From Ilyobacter_A sp963675185 (GTDB taxonomy: Bacteria > Fusobacteriota > Fusobacteriia > Fusobacteriales > Fusobacteriaceae): a stretch of DNA of 64,000 nucleotides. The stretch is from the NCBI GenBank assembly GCA_963675185.2, contig CAXXOH010000003.1, positions 1,054,001 to 1,118,000 of the forward strand, given 5' to 3'. This document shows, one piece after another, positions 43,168 through 51,456 of the stretch. A program made the position numbers and the translations under genes. Every line of letters starts with the position of its first letter. The stretch's first letter is position 1. The notes beneath the pieces are model-generated. The model saw only the letters and a program-made list of their open reading frames with translations. It ran no database searches and was not told where the DNA came from.

Positions 43168-44036
43168 TGATGGAGCCTAAGGAGTTAAAAGAAATGGTGG
43201 AGCTTGCTATTTCTAAGAGTCGGAGGCTAAAAGAGGGCATACTGAGGGCAAAATGGAGAGAGATAGCAGGTGAACTTTCGAAAAAGAGTGAAGTGCTCTA
43301 TATAAAAAACGGGGTTTTATACGTGATGGCCGAAAACTCTATGTGGATACAACAACTAAACTTTAAGAAGATGGAGCTTTTAAAAAAGTGTAATGAGGTT
43401 TTAGGAGATAGGTACATTGTGGACATGTTTTTCAGGTCTGGAAAAGTGAAGCTGGAAAATCACTTCTTGTTTAGCAAGGAAGCTATGGAGGAGTATGACC
43501 CATCAAGAATACAGCTTAACCATGAGGAGCTCTCTTCTATAAACATTAGCCTTGAAGGTGTGGAAGATTCTGATATTAGGGAAAAACTTTTTAAATTAAA
43601 TGTAAACTCCAAGAAAAAAGAGAAATTTTTGCTAGCCCACGGATACAAGGTGTGCACTAATTGTCATACTTTGCATGACTCTCCAGGGGAGCTTTGCATG
43701 GTTTGCGAAAACAAGCTTAGACATGGTTTGCAGGAAAAACTTTTTGCGCTGTTCAAGGCGAGGCTCGATGAAGGAAAACCACTTGGGTATAAAGATGCCG
43801 TAAAAGATATAGATGACCTTAGCTATGAGGAGTTTGAGCTGGTAAAAAGGAGAAAACTTGATAAAATCTATAAAGAAATGTGGATCAGTTATAAAAAAGG
43901 AGATAGAAGCACCCTATTTGATTTCTGTAGAAAATATTTTATTCTAGAGCTAGATACAGAGGACTACAAACTTGTAGACTCTAAGGCGAGGGAGTATATA
44001 GAGAGGCTTGAAAGAGGGGAGATTTTGGAGGATTAA
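43164..44036 (+). CDS. DciA-like (DUF721) protein with C-terminal zinc-ribbon region
   Basis: 290 residues. The first about 95 (LKEMVELAISKSRRLKEGIL, then YIKNGVLYVMAENSMWIQQL) match the DUF721/DciA fold, the ancestral loader or operator of the replicative helicase DnaB. A region with C164-x2-C167 (CTNC) and C178-x2-C181 (CMVC) looks like a zinc ribbon, followed by a helical tail of about 100 residues not found in short DciA proteins. Three consecutive ATG codons open the frame; the first overlaps the recF stop. Location beside recF and gyrB fits a replication role, here possibly with the Rep initiator (inference). Confidence 0.75.
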   Translation: MMMEPKELKEMVELAISKSRRLKEGILRAKWREIAGELSKKSEVLYIKNGVLYVMAENSMWIQQLNFKKMELLKKCNEVLGDRYIVDMFFRSGKVKLENHFLFSKEAMEEYDPSRIQLNHEELSSINISLEGVEDSDIREKLFKLNVNSKKKEKFLLAHGYKVCTNCHTLHDSPGELCMVCENKLRHGLQEKLFALFKARLDEGKPLGYKDAVKDIDDLSYEEFELVKRRKLDKIYKEMWISYKKGDRSTLFDFCRKYFILELDTEDYKLVDSKAREYIERLERGEILED

Positions 44037-44332
44037 TGTACGTATATTTAGAAAACAGCTTTTTTGTGCCGCTGAGCGAGATAATCTCCATAGTGAACTT
44101 AAGAGAATTTAGAAAAAGTGGCGATGGAAAAAGTTTTTTAGAGCTAAATAAGGGCAAGATAATAGATATATCAAAAGATGAAAAGAACACCCTGGTGATA
44201 ACTGATAAATATTTATATATAAGTTCTTATATGCCAAGGTCCCTTTATTCTCGTGGAAATGAATTTGAGAATTTGAAAAAGATTGGAAGGGAAAACTTGA
44301 GCAAATACATGACGGAGGTTAGTGATGAGTAA
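44036..44332 (+). CDS. RemB/YaaB-like regulator (DUF370 relative)
   Basis: A 98-residue protein starting MYVYLENSFFVPLSEIISIV, with VITDKYLYISSYMPRSLYSR in the second half. This is the pattern of Bacillus RemB (YaaB), which is also encoded between recF and gyrB and regulates matrix genes with RemA. A GKSFLELNKGKIIDISKDEK insert region is variable. The ATG overlaps the previous stop by one base and the gene overlaps gyrB by eight bases. Confidence 0.75.
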   Translation: MYVYLENSFFVPLSEIISIVNLREFRKSGDGKSFLELNKGKIIDISKDEKNTLVITDKYLYISSYMPRSLYSRGNEFENLKKIGRENLSKYMTEVSDE

Positions 44333-46232
44333 CAACTATAATGCGGAAGATATTACAATACTGGAAGGTTTGGAAGCTGTAAGAAAAAGGCCAGGAATGT
44401 ATATAGGTTCGACCTCTGCAAGGGGGCTTCACCACTTGGTTTGGGAAATAGTGGACAATAGTGTGGATGAGGCTTTGGCTGGTCATTGTGATAAAATATT
44501 GGTTAATATACTACCGGATAATATAATAGAGGTTGTAGACAACGGTAGAGGAATCCCGGTAGGAAAGCACCCTAAATATGATAAATCAGCACTTGAAATA
44601 GTTCTTACTGTGCTGCATGCAGGTGGAAAATTTGAAAATGATAACTACAAGGTCTCAGGAGGACTTCACGGAGTTGGGGTATCGGTTGTTAACGCCCTTT
44701 CCGAGTGGACGGATGTTACAGTAAAAAGAGACGGGCATATCTGGTATCAGAAATATGAGAGAGGGGTACCAGTAGAACCTGTAAAAGTAATTGGGGACAG
44801 CGACGAAAGAGGAACTACTATAAGGTTTAAAGCGGATCACCTTATTTTTGAGACCCTGGTATATGAGTACCAGATACTACAAAAGAGGTTAAAGGAGCTG
44901 GCCTATCTAAATAAGGGGCTAGAGATAATACTTACTGATTTTAGAAAAGAAGAACCTAAAATAGACAACTTTAAGTTTGACGGTGGAATAGTAGACTTCT
45001 TAAAGGAATTAGTAAAGGATGAGAATGTCATAATTGAAAATTCTATGTATATGACGGGTGAATCCGAAGGTGTAGTCGTGGAGATAGCCATGGTCTATAC
45101 AGATAGACAGCAGGAAAATGTATACTCGTTTGTAAACAATATAAATACCCACGAGGGCGGAACGCACGTAAGCGGATTTAGAACGGCTCTCACCAGAATA
45201 ATAAACGATGTTGCAAAAGACCTAGGGCTTGTAAAAGATAGAGACGGAAAGTTTCAGGGAAGCGATGTCAGAGAGGGACTTACGGCAATAATAAGTGTTA
45301 AGGTACCTCAGCCTCAGTTCGAAGGGCAGACAAAAACAAAGTTGGGTAACTCTGAGGTTACAGGTATAGTATCTTCTATAGCTTTGACAAACCTAAAGAT
45401 GCACCTAGAAGACTACCCGCGTGATACAAAAAATATAGTTGAAAGAATAGTAATGACAAAGAGGGCTAGAGAAGCTGCCAAAAAAGCAAGGGAGCTCGTA
45501 ATGAGAAAGTCAGCTCTGGAAATAGGTTCACTGCCAGGTAAACTTGCCGACTGTTCGTCAAAGGACCCATCTGGCTGTGAGATATATATAGTCGAGGGAG
45601 ATTCTGCTGGAGGATCTGCCAAACAGGGTAGAGACAGGAGTTTTCAAGCCATACTTCCGTTAAGAGGTAAGATAATAAACGTTGAAAAATCAGGTCTTCA
45701 CAGGGCGTTGGAGAATGAAGAGATAAGGGCTCTTATAACCGCTTTTGGAGCAAATATAGGCGACGATATGGACCTTTCTAAGCTTAGATATCACAAAATA
45801 ATAATAATGACAGATGCCGACGTAGATGGTGCACATATCAGAACTCTGCTATTGACATTTTTTTACAGGTATATGAGGGAACTTATCGACGAAGGGCATA
45901 TATACATCGCACAGCCACCTCTATACAAGGTAACTATAGGTAGGACGATACAGTATGCTTACACGGACAAACAGCTGAAAGACATAGTTGAAAACCTGGC
46001 TGACGACAATAAGAGGTATTCGTTGCAAAGATACAAAGGTCTTGGTGAGATGAATCCAGGTCAGCTTTGGGAAACTACTATGGATCCAGATACTAGAACG
46101 CTTTTAAAGATAACTTTAGAGGATGCCATACAGGCAGACGAGATGTTTAGTGTACTTATGGGCGACAAGGTTGAGCCTAGGAGAAAGTTTATAGAGGAGC
46201 ACGCAGAATTTGTTAGAAACTTAGATATTTAG
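44325..46232 (+). CDS. gyrB: DNA gyrase subunit B
   Basis: ATPase subunit of the supercoiling type II topoisomerase. 635 residues: GHKL ATPase (VDNSVDEALAGHC, VVDNGRGIPVGKHPK, LHGVGVSVVNALS), transducer, TOPRIM domain (EGDSAGGSAKQGRDR, MTDADVDGAHIRTLLLTFF) and tail (RYKGLGEMNPGQLWETTMDP). ATG 44325 follows GGAGG by six bases and lies inside the end of the remB-like gene. It forms the recF-dciA-remB-gyrB-gyrA run. Confidence 0.97.
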   Translation: MSNNYNAEDITILEGLEAVRKRPGMYIGSTSARGLHHLVWEIVDNSVDEALAGHCDKILVNILPDNIIEVVDNGRGIPVGKHPKYDKSALEIVLTVLHAGGKFENDNYKVSGGLHGVGVSVVNALSEWTDVTVKRDGHIWYQKYERGVPVEPVKVIGDSDERGTTIRFKADHLIFETLVYEYQILQKRLKELAYLNKGLEIILTDFRKEEPKIDNFKFDGGIVDFLKELVKDENVIIENSMYMTGESEGVVVEIAMVYTDRQQENVYSFVNNINTHEGGTHVSGFRTALTRIINDVAKDLGLVKDRDGKFQGSDVREGLTAIISVKVPQPQFEGQTKTKLGNSEVTGIVSSIALTNLKMHLEDYPRDTKNIVERIVMTKRAREAAKKARELVMRKSALEIGSLPGKLADCSSKDPSGCEIYIVEGDSAGGSAKQGRDRSFQAILPLRGKIINVEKSGLHRALENEEIRALITAFGANIGDDMDLSKLRYHKIIIMTDADVDGAHIRTLLLTFFYRYMRELIDEGHIYIAQPPLYKVTIGRTIQYAYTDKQLKDIVENLADDNKRYSLQRYKGLGEMNPGQLWETTMDPDTRTLLKITLEDAIQADEMFSVLMGDKVEPRRKFIEEHAEFVRNLDI

Positions 46233-46342
46233 CCTAGTCAGAAGCTGGGCTTAAGAGGAAAACAGGTATTAGCTCTTTTGAGCTATAGCTTGCCTTAATT
46301 TTCATATTGAGGTGAACAACTATATTAATTAGGGAGGCTAGT

Positions 46343-48808
46343 ATGTCGCAGGAAAATTATATATACATAGAAGATGAGATAAAGGAATCTTATCTGGACT
46401 ATTCCATGAGTGTAATCGTCAGCCGGGCACTTCCTGATGTAAGGGACGGATTGAAGCCCGTTCACAGAAGGATTCTGTTCGCCATGAACGAGATGGGGAT
46501 GACTCATGACAAGCCGCATAAAAAATCCGCTAGAATAGTCGGGGAAGTACTAGGTAAATACCATCCTCATGGGGATTCAGCTGTTTATAATTCCATGGTA
46601 AGGATGGCTCAGGAATTTAACACCAGATATCTTTTGGTAGACGGCCATGGAAACTTCGGGTCTATAGACGGAGACTCTGCAGCGGCCATGAGGTATACTG
46701 AAGCTAGGATGTCAAAAATAGCAAGTGAACTCTTGATAGATATAGAGAAGGAAACAATAGATTACAGGAAAAACTTTGATGACTCGTTAGACGAGCCGAT
46801 AGTTCTTCCAGCTAAGCTTCCAAATCTTCTTTTGAACGGTGCTACCGGGATAGCCGTAGGTATGGCCACCAATATACCGCCGCATAACCTGGGGGAGATA
46901 ATAGACGGGATACTTGCATTAATAGATGACAGGGACCTGGATTCTCATGATTTGCTTGAATACATAAGCGGACCAGATTTCCCTACAGGCGGTATAATAA
47001 ATGGCGTTAGGGGTATAAAAGACGCTTACACTACCGGAAGAGGAAGGGTAATAGTACGTGGAAAAGCAACCATTGATGAAATAAAAAAAGGCAAGGACGC
47101 TATAATAATAAACGAGCTTCCTTATCAGGTAAACAAAGCAAGGCTTATTGAGAAAATTGCCAACCTTGTGAAAGAAAAAAAACTTGTAGGTATAACAGAT
47201 CTTAGAGACGAGTCAGATAGAGACGGTATAAGGATTGTAATAGAGATAAAAAGAGGTGAAGAGCCTGAGCTTATCTTAAACAATCTTTACAAGCAAACAG
47301 AACTTCAGACTACATTTGGTATAATAATGCTGGCTCTTGTCAATAATATACCTAAAGTTTTGACTCTCAAAGAGATTTTAGACCACTACATAAACCACAG
47401 GTTTGAAGTTATCACAAGGAGAACAAAGTTCGAACTTGATAAGGCTGAAAAGAGAGCCCACATATTAGAAGGGTTCAGAATAGCGTTAGATAATATAGAT
47501 AGGATCATAGAAATTGTAAGGTCTTCAAGGGACGCCAGCGATGCAAGGGAAGTTTTGATGAAGTCATACAGTTTCTCGGAAGCTCAGACTAGGGCTATAC
47601 TAGATATGAAACTTCAAAGACTTACTGGTCTTGAAAGAGAAAAGATAGAAAATGAGTATGCGGATCTCATAAAGCTTATATCAGATCTTAGAGATATATT
47701 AGAAAACGAGGGAAGGGTGTACACCATAATAAAAGAGGAGTGCATCGAACTCAAAGAAAAGTATGCTGACGAGAGAAGAACAGAGATAACTGAATCAAGA
47801 GATGAGATAAACATAGAAGACCTGATAAAGGATGAAAAAGTCATAATAACCTTAACAAATAGAGGGTATATAAAGAGGATGTCATTAAGCAAGTATTCCG
47901 CTCAAAAGAGGGGAGGGAAAGGTATTTCTACTCAAAATATCATGGAGGACGATTTTGTTGAAAATATGTACACGGCCTCTAGCTTAGACAATCTGCTAAT
48001 ATTTACAAATCAGGGTAGAGTCTACAGTCTGAAGATGTATGAGATACCGGAGGCATCTAGACAGGCAAGAGGTAAACTTGTTGAAAATCTTGTAAACTTA
48101 CAGCCGGACGAAAAGGTTAGGTCTATTATAAAGGTCAAGGACTTCTCCGAGGACAGGGAACTTATGTTCTTTACCAAAAATGGTATGGTTAAAAAGACGA
48201 ACTTAAGCCTGTTCCAAAACATAAATAGGTCTGGACTCCGTGCAATAAGTGTAAAAGACGGAGACGATATCATAAATGTCGGACTTATATCAGAAACGGA
48301 AAAAGAGGTACTTATAGCTACTAAAGAGGGCTACTCTATAAGATTTGGCCACGATACGGTAAGGCCTATGGGAAGAGCAACCACAGGTGTAAGGGGTATA
48401 AAGTTAAGAGAGCGTGACGAAGTAGTATCCGGAGTTATAATAAGGGGAGAAAATCCAACTATACTCACCATAACTGAAAACGGATACGGGAAGAGGACAG
48501 ATGTAGAGGAATACCCTCTTCAAGCTAGATCCGGAAAAGGTGTTATAAATATAAGATCTACTAAAAAGATAGGAAAAGTAGTACAGATAAAAGTTGTTAC
48601 AGAAGAAGAAGAGCTTATGGTTATAACCTCAGACGGTATAATAATAAGAACGCCTGTAGATACGATTTCTCTTATAGGGAGAGCTACTCAGGGTGTTAAA
48701 ATAATGAGTGTAAAAGAGGATGAACAAGTGGTTTCTATAGTTAAGGTAAAGAAAAACCTGGAAGAGATTATAGAAGAAGAGGAAGAAGAAATAGCAGCAG
48801 AAATATAA
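46343..48808 (+). CDS. gyrA: DNA gyrase subunit A
   Basis: DNA-cleaving subunit of gyrase, 821 residues. Catalytic Y118 in AAAMRYTEARMS; C-terminal beta-pinwheel with a GyrA box AQKRGGKGIST, which supports gyrase rather than topoisomerase IV. The quinolone-determining segment is HPHGDSAVYNSMVRMAQ with S79 and N83; N83 aligns with E. coli Asp87, which is usually acidic. The tail is a run of glutamates. GGGAGG precedes the ATG; 110 bases separate it from gyrB. Confidence 0.97.
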   Translation: MSQENYIYIEDEIKESYLDYSMSVIVSRALPDVRDGLKPVHRRILFAMNEMGMTHDKPHKKSARIVGEVLGKYHPHGDSAVYNSMVRMAQEFNTRYLLVDGHGNFGSIDGDSAAAMRYTEARMSKIASELLIDIEKETIDYRKNFDDSLDEPIVLPAKLPNLLLNGATGIAVGMATNIPPHNLGEIIDGILALIDDRDLDSHDLLEYISGPDFPTGGIINGVRGIKDAYTTGRGRVIVRGKATIDEIKKGKDAIIINELPYQVNKARLIEKIANLVKEKKLVGITDLRDESDRDGIRIVIEIKRGEEPELILNNLYKQTELQTTFGIIMLALVNNIPKVLTLKEILDHYINHRFEVITRRTKFELDKAEKRAHILEGFRIALDNIDRIIEIVRSSRDASDAREVLMKSYSFSEAQTRAILDMKLQRLTGLEREKIENEYADLIKLISDLRDILENEGRVYTIIKEECIELKEKYADERRTEITESRDEINIEDLIKDEKVIITLTNRGYIKRMSLSKYSAQKRGGKGISTQNIMEDDFVENMYTASSLDNLLIFTNQGRVYSLKMYEIPEASRQARGKLVENLVNLQPDEKVRSIIKVKDFSEDRELMFFTKNGMVKKTNLSLFQNINRSGLRAISVKDGDDIINVGLISETEKEVLIATKEGYSIRFGHDTVRPMGRATTGVRGIKLRERDEVVSGVIIRGENPTILTITENGYGKRTDVEEYPLQARSGKGVINIRSTKKIGKVVQIKVVTEEEELMVITSDGIIIRTPVDTISLIGRATQGVKIMSVKEDEQVVSIVKVKKNLEEIIEEEEEEIAAEI

Positions 48809-48830
48809 AAAACCCCAGAAGGGGTTTTTT
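48807..48830 (+). terminator. terminator after gyrA
   Basis: AAAAAACCCC / GGGGTTTTTT stem with an AGAA loop directly after the stop codon. Confidence 0.85.
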
Positions 48831-49018
48831 ATATTTTAAATAATTTTTATAGGAATTTGGCAGTTTGCAGAGAAAATTGTAGTTGTCGTATGGCAAGGCA
48901 CTTAAAGGTTTTCAAAATGCATAGCTTATTAAAAAAATCTTCAAAATATTATTTTAATATGTTAAAATGTGGAATAGTAAAGTCTGGTAACGTGTGCTTT
49001 ATAGGGGGCGGTGACTGT

Positions 49019-49798
49019 ATGTTAAACAGGATCTTGGTTTATTTTGGAAGTGAATCAGAAGCAAAAAGTCTCTTGGATTACGCAGAAGTTTTACAGAGAA
49101 AATACGATGTTGAGGTTGATGGGATCTACATTAAGGATGTCAGAAAGTACGAGGTCTTACCGCCGAGCATAGAGGGTTTTTTGGTGGACAACTCTTCCTC
49201 TAGCTATTTGCTGCAAGAATGGGAAAAAGCCGAAAAAGACCATATAGACTTTATAGAGAGAAACTTCAAGGAGAGGTTTAAGGGTGAAAATTTTATAGTA
49301 GAAGATGGGGAAGTTGACCAGATAATTTTCAAAAAAATGAGGGGGTATGACCTCCTTGTGGCAGGAAAGAGTCAGAGGGTTTCATCTAACCTTAAATTAA
49401 TACTAAAAAATCATTACAAGCCTGTTTTGATAGTGCCGAAAAACTCAGGATTTGAGTTTGAAAATATACTGGTTTCTGATGACAGAAGCGAAAGGTTGAA
49501 CAGGTCGCTTTTTTATTTCATGAACATTTTTAGCAACTTGAAGGACTATGATATCCTTTCAGTTAACATAGACGAGGACGACTTGGAGTTAAACAGATAT
49601 TTTTTAGACACTGAGAAAAACGTAAACTACATAAGACGCCAAGGAGAAGATGAAGTTGGCATTATAGTTGAGGAGTCTAAAAAATACGACTTACTTATAA
49701 TGGGGGATATGAAGTACCCTTATACGATAGAAAAATTAACGAGGCATATAGGTGTAAAGCTTTTGGAGAATCTAGAGATACCTATATTTATAGCTTAG
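49019..49798 (+). CDS. universal stress protein-like, tandem domain
   Basis: A 259-residue cytoplasmic protein with two Usp-like halves. NRILVYFGSESEAKSLLDYA opens the first; YDLLVAGKSQRVSSNLKLIL and KPVLIVPKN end it. FENILVSDDRSERLNRSLFY opens the second and YDLLIMGDMKY, then LLENLEIPIFIA, end it. The classic G-2x-G-9x-G(S/T) ATP loop is not clear, so ATP binding is unsure. ATG 49019 is chosen as it begins the domain and follows a GGGGGCGG stretch; the frame is open for 162 more bases upstream without domain homology. Followed closely by the phosphodiesterase gene. Confidence 0.75.
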   Translation: MLNRILVYFGSESEAKSLLDYAEVLQRKYDVEVDGIYIKDVRKYEVLPPSIEGFLVDNSSSSYLLQEWEKAEKDHIDFIERNFKERFKGENFIVEDGEVDQIIFKKMRGYDLLVAGKSQRVSSNLKLILKNHYKPVLIVPKNSGFEFENILVSDDRSERLNRSLFYFMNIFSNLKDYDILSVNIDEDDLELNRYFLDTEKNVNYIRRQGEDEVGIIVEESKKYDLLIMGDMKYPYTIEKLTRHIGVKLLENLEIPIFIA

Positions 49799-49808
49799 GA
49801 GCTGGTAA

Positions 49809-50282
49809 ATGAAAATATTAGTATTATCGGATAGCCACTTGAATTTGTCCGCACTGATAAGCATATTCGAGGCCGAAAAGCCGGATGTAGTTTTTGGAGC
49901 CGGGGACCACAGCAAGGACCTTGAAGAGCTTTCATATGTGAAAGAGGGCGCCTACTATTATATAGTTAGGGGAAATTGCGACTACTTCGACAAAAATAAA
50001 GGGGATATCTTGAAATTTGATTTGAAAGGTTATAAATTTATGCTGACACATGGTCATCTTTATGGTGTAAAGAGCGACCTGGATGAATTAAAAGTTAAGG
50101 CCAAAGATGGTGGGGTGGATATAGTTATTTTCGGACACACACATATACCTTATCTGGAAAAAGACGGAGGCCTGTATATATTCAACCCTGGGGCAGCTAA
50201 GGACGGAAATTACGGTGTAATAGAGATAGAGGGTGAAGATATAAATTTTTATCATAAAAACTTGTTGCAAAATAAAAATTAA
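49809..50282 (+). CDS. YfcE/MJ0936-type metallophosphodiesterase
   Basis: A 157-residue calcineurin-fold phosphoesterase. Metal-binding motifs are all present: LSDSHLN, GAGDHSKD, VRGNCDYFD, LTHGHLYG and IFGHTHIPY. Family members cleave phosphodiesters with Mn or Ni; the cellular substrate is unknown. It starts ten bases after the Usp-like gene and is followed by pheS after 20 bases, so the three may be one transcript. Confidence 0.9.
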   Translation: MKILVLSDSHLNLSALISIFEAEKPDVVFGAGDHSKDLEELSYVKEGAYYYIVRGNCDYFDKNKGDILKFDLKGYKFMLTHGHLYGVKSDLDELKVKAKDGGVDIVIFGHTHIPYLEKDGGLYIFNPGAAKDGNYGVIEIEGEDINFYHKNLLQNKN

Positions 50283-50302
50283 AATAGATGCTAGGAGGAA
50301 TA

Positions 50303-51319
50303 ATGAAAGACAGGATAGAAGCCTTAAAAAATAGGGCGCAGGAGCAGATATCTTATGCAAAAACTTTGAAGGAACTAGATGAATTGAGAATAAAGTTGGT
50401 GGGGAAAAAAGGGGAACTAACTGAAATAATGAAAGGAATGAGAAACCTTTCTAAGGAGGACAGGCCGGTTATAGGTCAGCTAGTCAATGAGGTAAGGGAT
50501 TTTATAAATGATTCCTTAGACCAAAAATTTTCAGATTTGAAAGAAAAAGAAAAAAATGAAAGACTGGCAGAAGAAGTTATAGATATCACCCTTCCTGGCA
50601 GAAAGAGCTCTATCGGAAGGCTTCACCCTATTACCGAGACTAGAAATTTCTTAAAAAATATATTCATTGAAATGGGGTTTGATGTGGCGGAAGGTCCAGA
50701 AGTAGAAAAGGTTGAGTATAACTTTGATGCCCTGAACATACCTGAGTCGCACCCTTCGAGAGACCTGCAGGATACATTCTATATAGATGAAAACGTGGTG
50801 CTTAGAACTCATACATCACCAGTGCAAATAAGATACATGAAACAGAACAAACCGCCATTTAGGATGGTTTGCCCTGGGAAAGTATACAGGTCCGACTATG
50901 ATGTTTCACATACACCTATGTTCCACCAAATGGAGGGACTCATGATAGGTGAAGATATTTCGTTTGCAAACCTGAAGGCCATACTTACAGAGTTTGTAAA
51001 AAAGGTATTTGGGGATACTGAAGTTAGGTTTAGGCCTCACTTTTTCCCGTTCACTGAGCCTTCGGCTGAAATGGACGTACAGTGTGTTTTGTGCAAGGGG
51101 AAAGGCTGTAGGTTATGCAAGGACAGCGGATGGCTGGAAATAATGGGTTGTGGTATGGTAGACCCTGAGGTACTGAAAGCTGTGGGCTATGACGCGGAAA
51201 AATACGTAGGATTTGCCTTTGGTATGGGGATAGAAAGGATAACTATGCTAAGACACGGCATAGATGACTTAAGGGCGTTTTTTGACAACGACATGAGGTT
51301 CTTGAGGCAGTTTAAATAA
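50303..51319 (+). CDS. pheS: phenylalanyl-tRNA synthetase alpha subunit
   Basis: Catalytic class II subunit, 338 residues. Motif 2 region HTSPVQIRYMKQNKPPFRM, HQMEGLMIG, and motif 3 FAFGMGIERITMLRHGIDDL are seen. A cysteine pair cluster (CVLCKGKGCRLCKDSGWLEI) near residue 255 forms a zinc-knuckle insert that is known from many Clostridia-type PheS. ATG 50303 follows AGGAGGA; an ATG 15 bases upstream would include that site. Confidence 0.96.
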   Translation: MKDRIEALKNRAQEQISYAKTLKELDELRIKLVGKKGELTEIMKGMRNLSKEDRPVIGQLVNEVRDFINDSLDQKFSDLKEKEKNERLAEEVIDITLPGRKSSIGRLHPITETRNFLKNIFIEMGFDVAEGPEVEKVEYNFDALNIPESHPSRDLQDTFYIDENVVLRTHTSPVQIRYMKQNKPPFRMVCPGKVYRSDYDVSHTPMFHQMEGLMIGEDISFANLKAILTEFVKKVFGDTEVRFRPHFFPFTEPSAEMDVQCVLCKGKGCRLCKDSGWLEIMGCGMVDPEVLKAVGYDAEKYVGFAFGMGIERITMLRHGIDDLRAFFDNDMRFLRQFK

Positions 51320-51456
51320 AAAAAATTTGCTGTCTGTATGATGGCGCACTTTGAAATACAGAGACAGGATATGCCTGTAGCTAATGTTTATTCACTGTAA
51401 ATTTTAAGGATAAATATTACTGAAATCATAAAACACTTAAAATCTTGGAGGGAAAA

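Noticed and set aside
51320..51456. T-box or attenuator before pheT
   Set aside because: No T-box consensus (AGGGTGGNACCGCG) or clear terminator/antiterminator pair was found in the gap.
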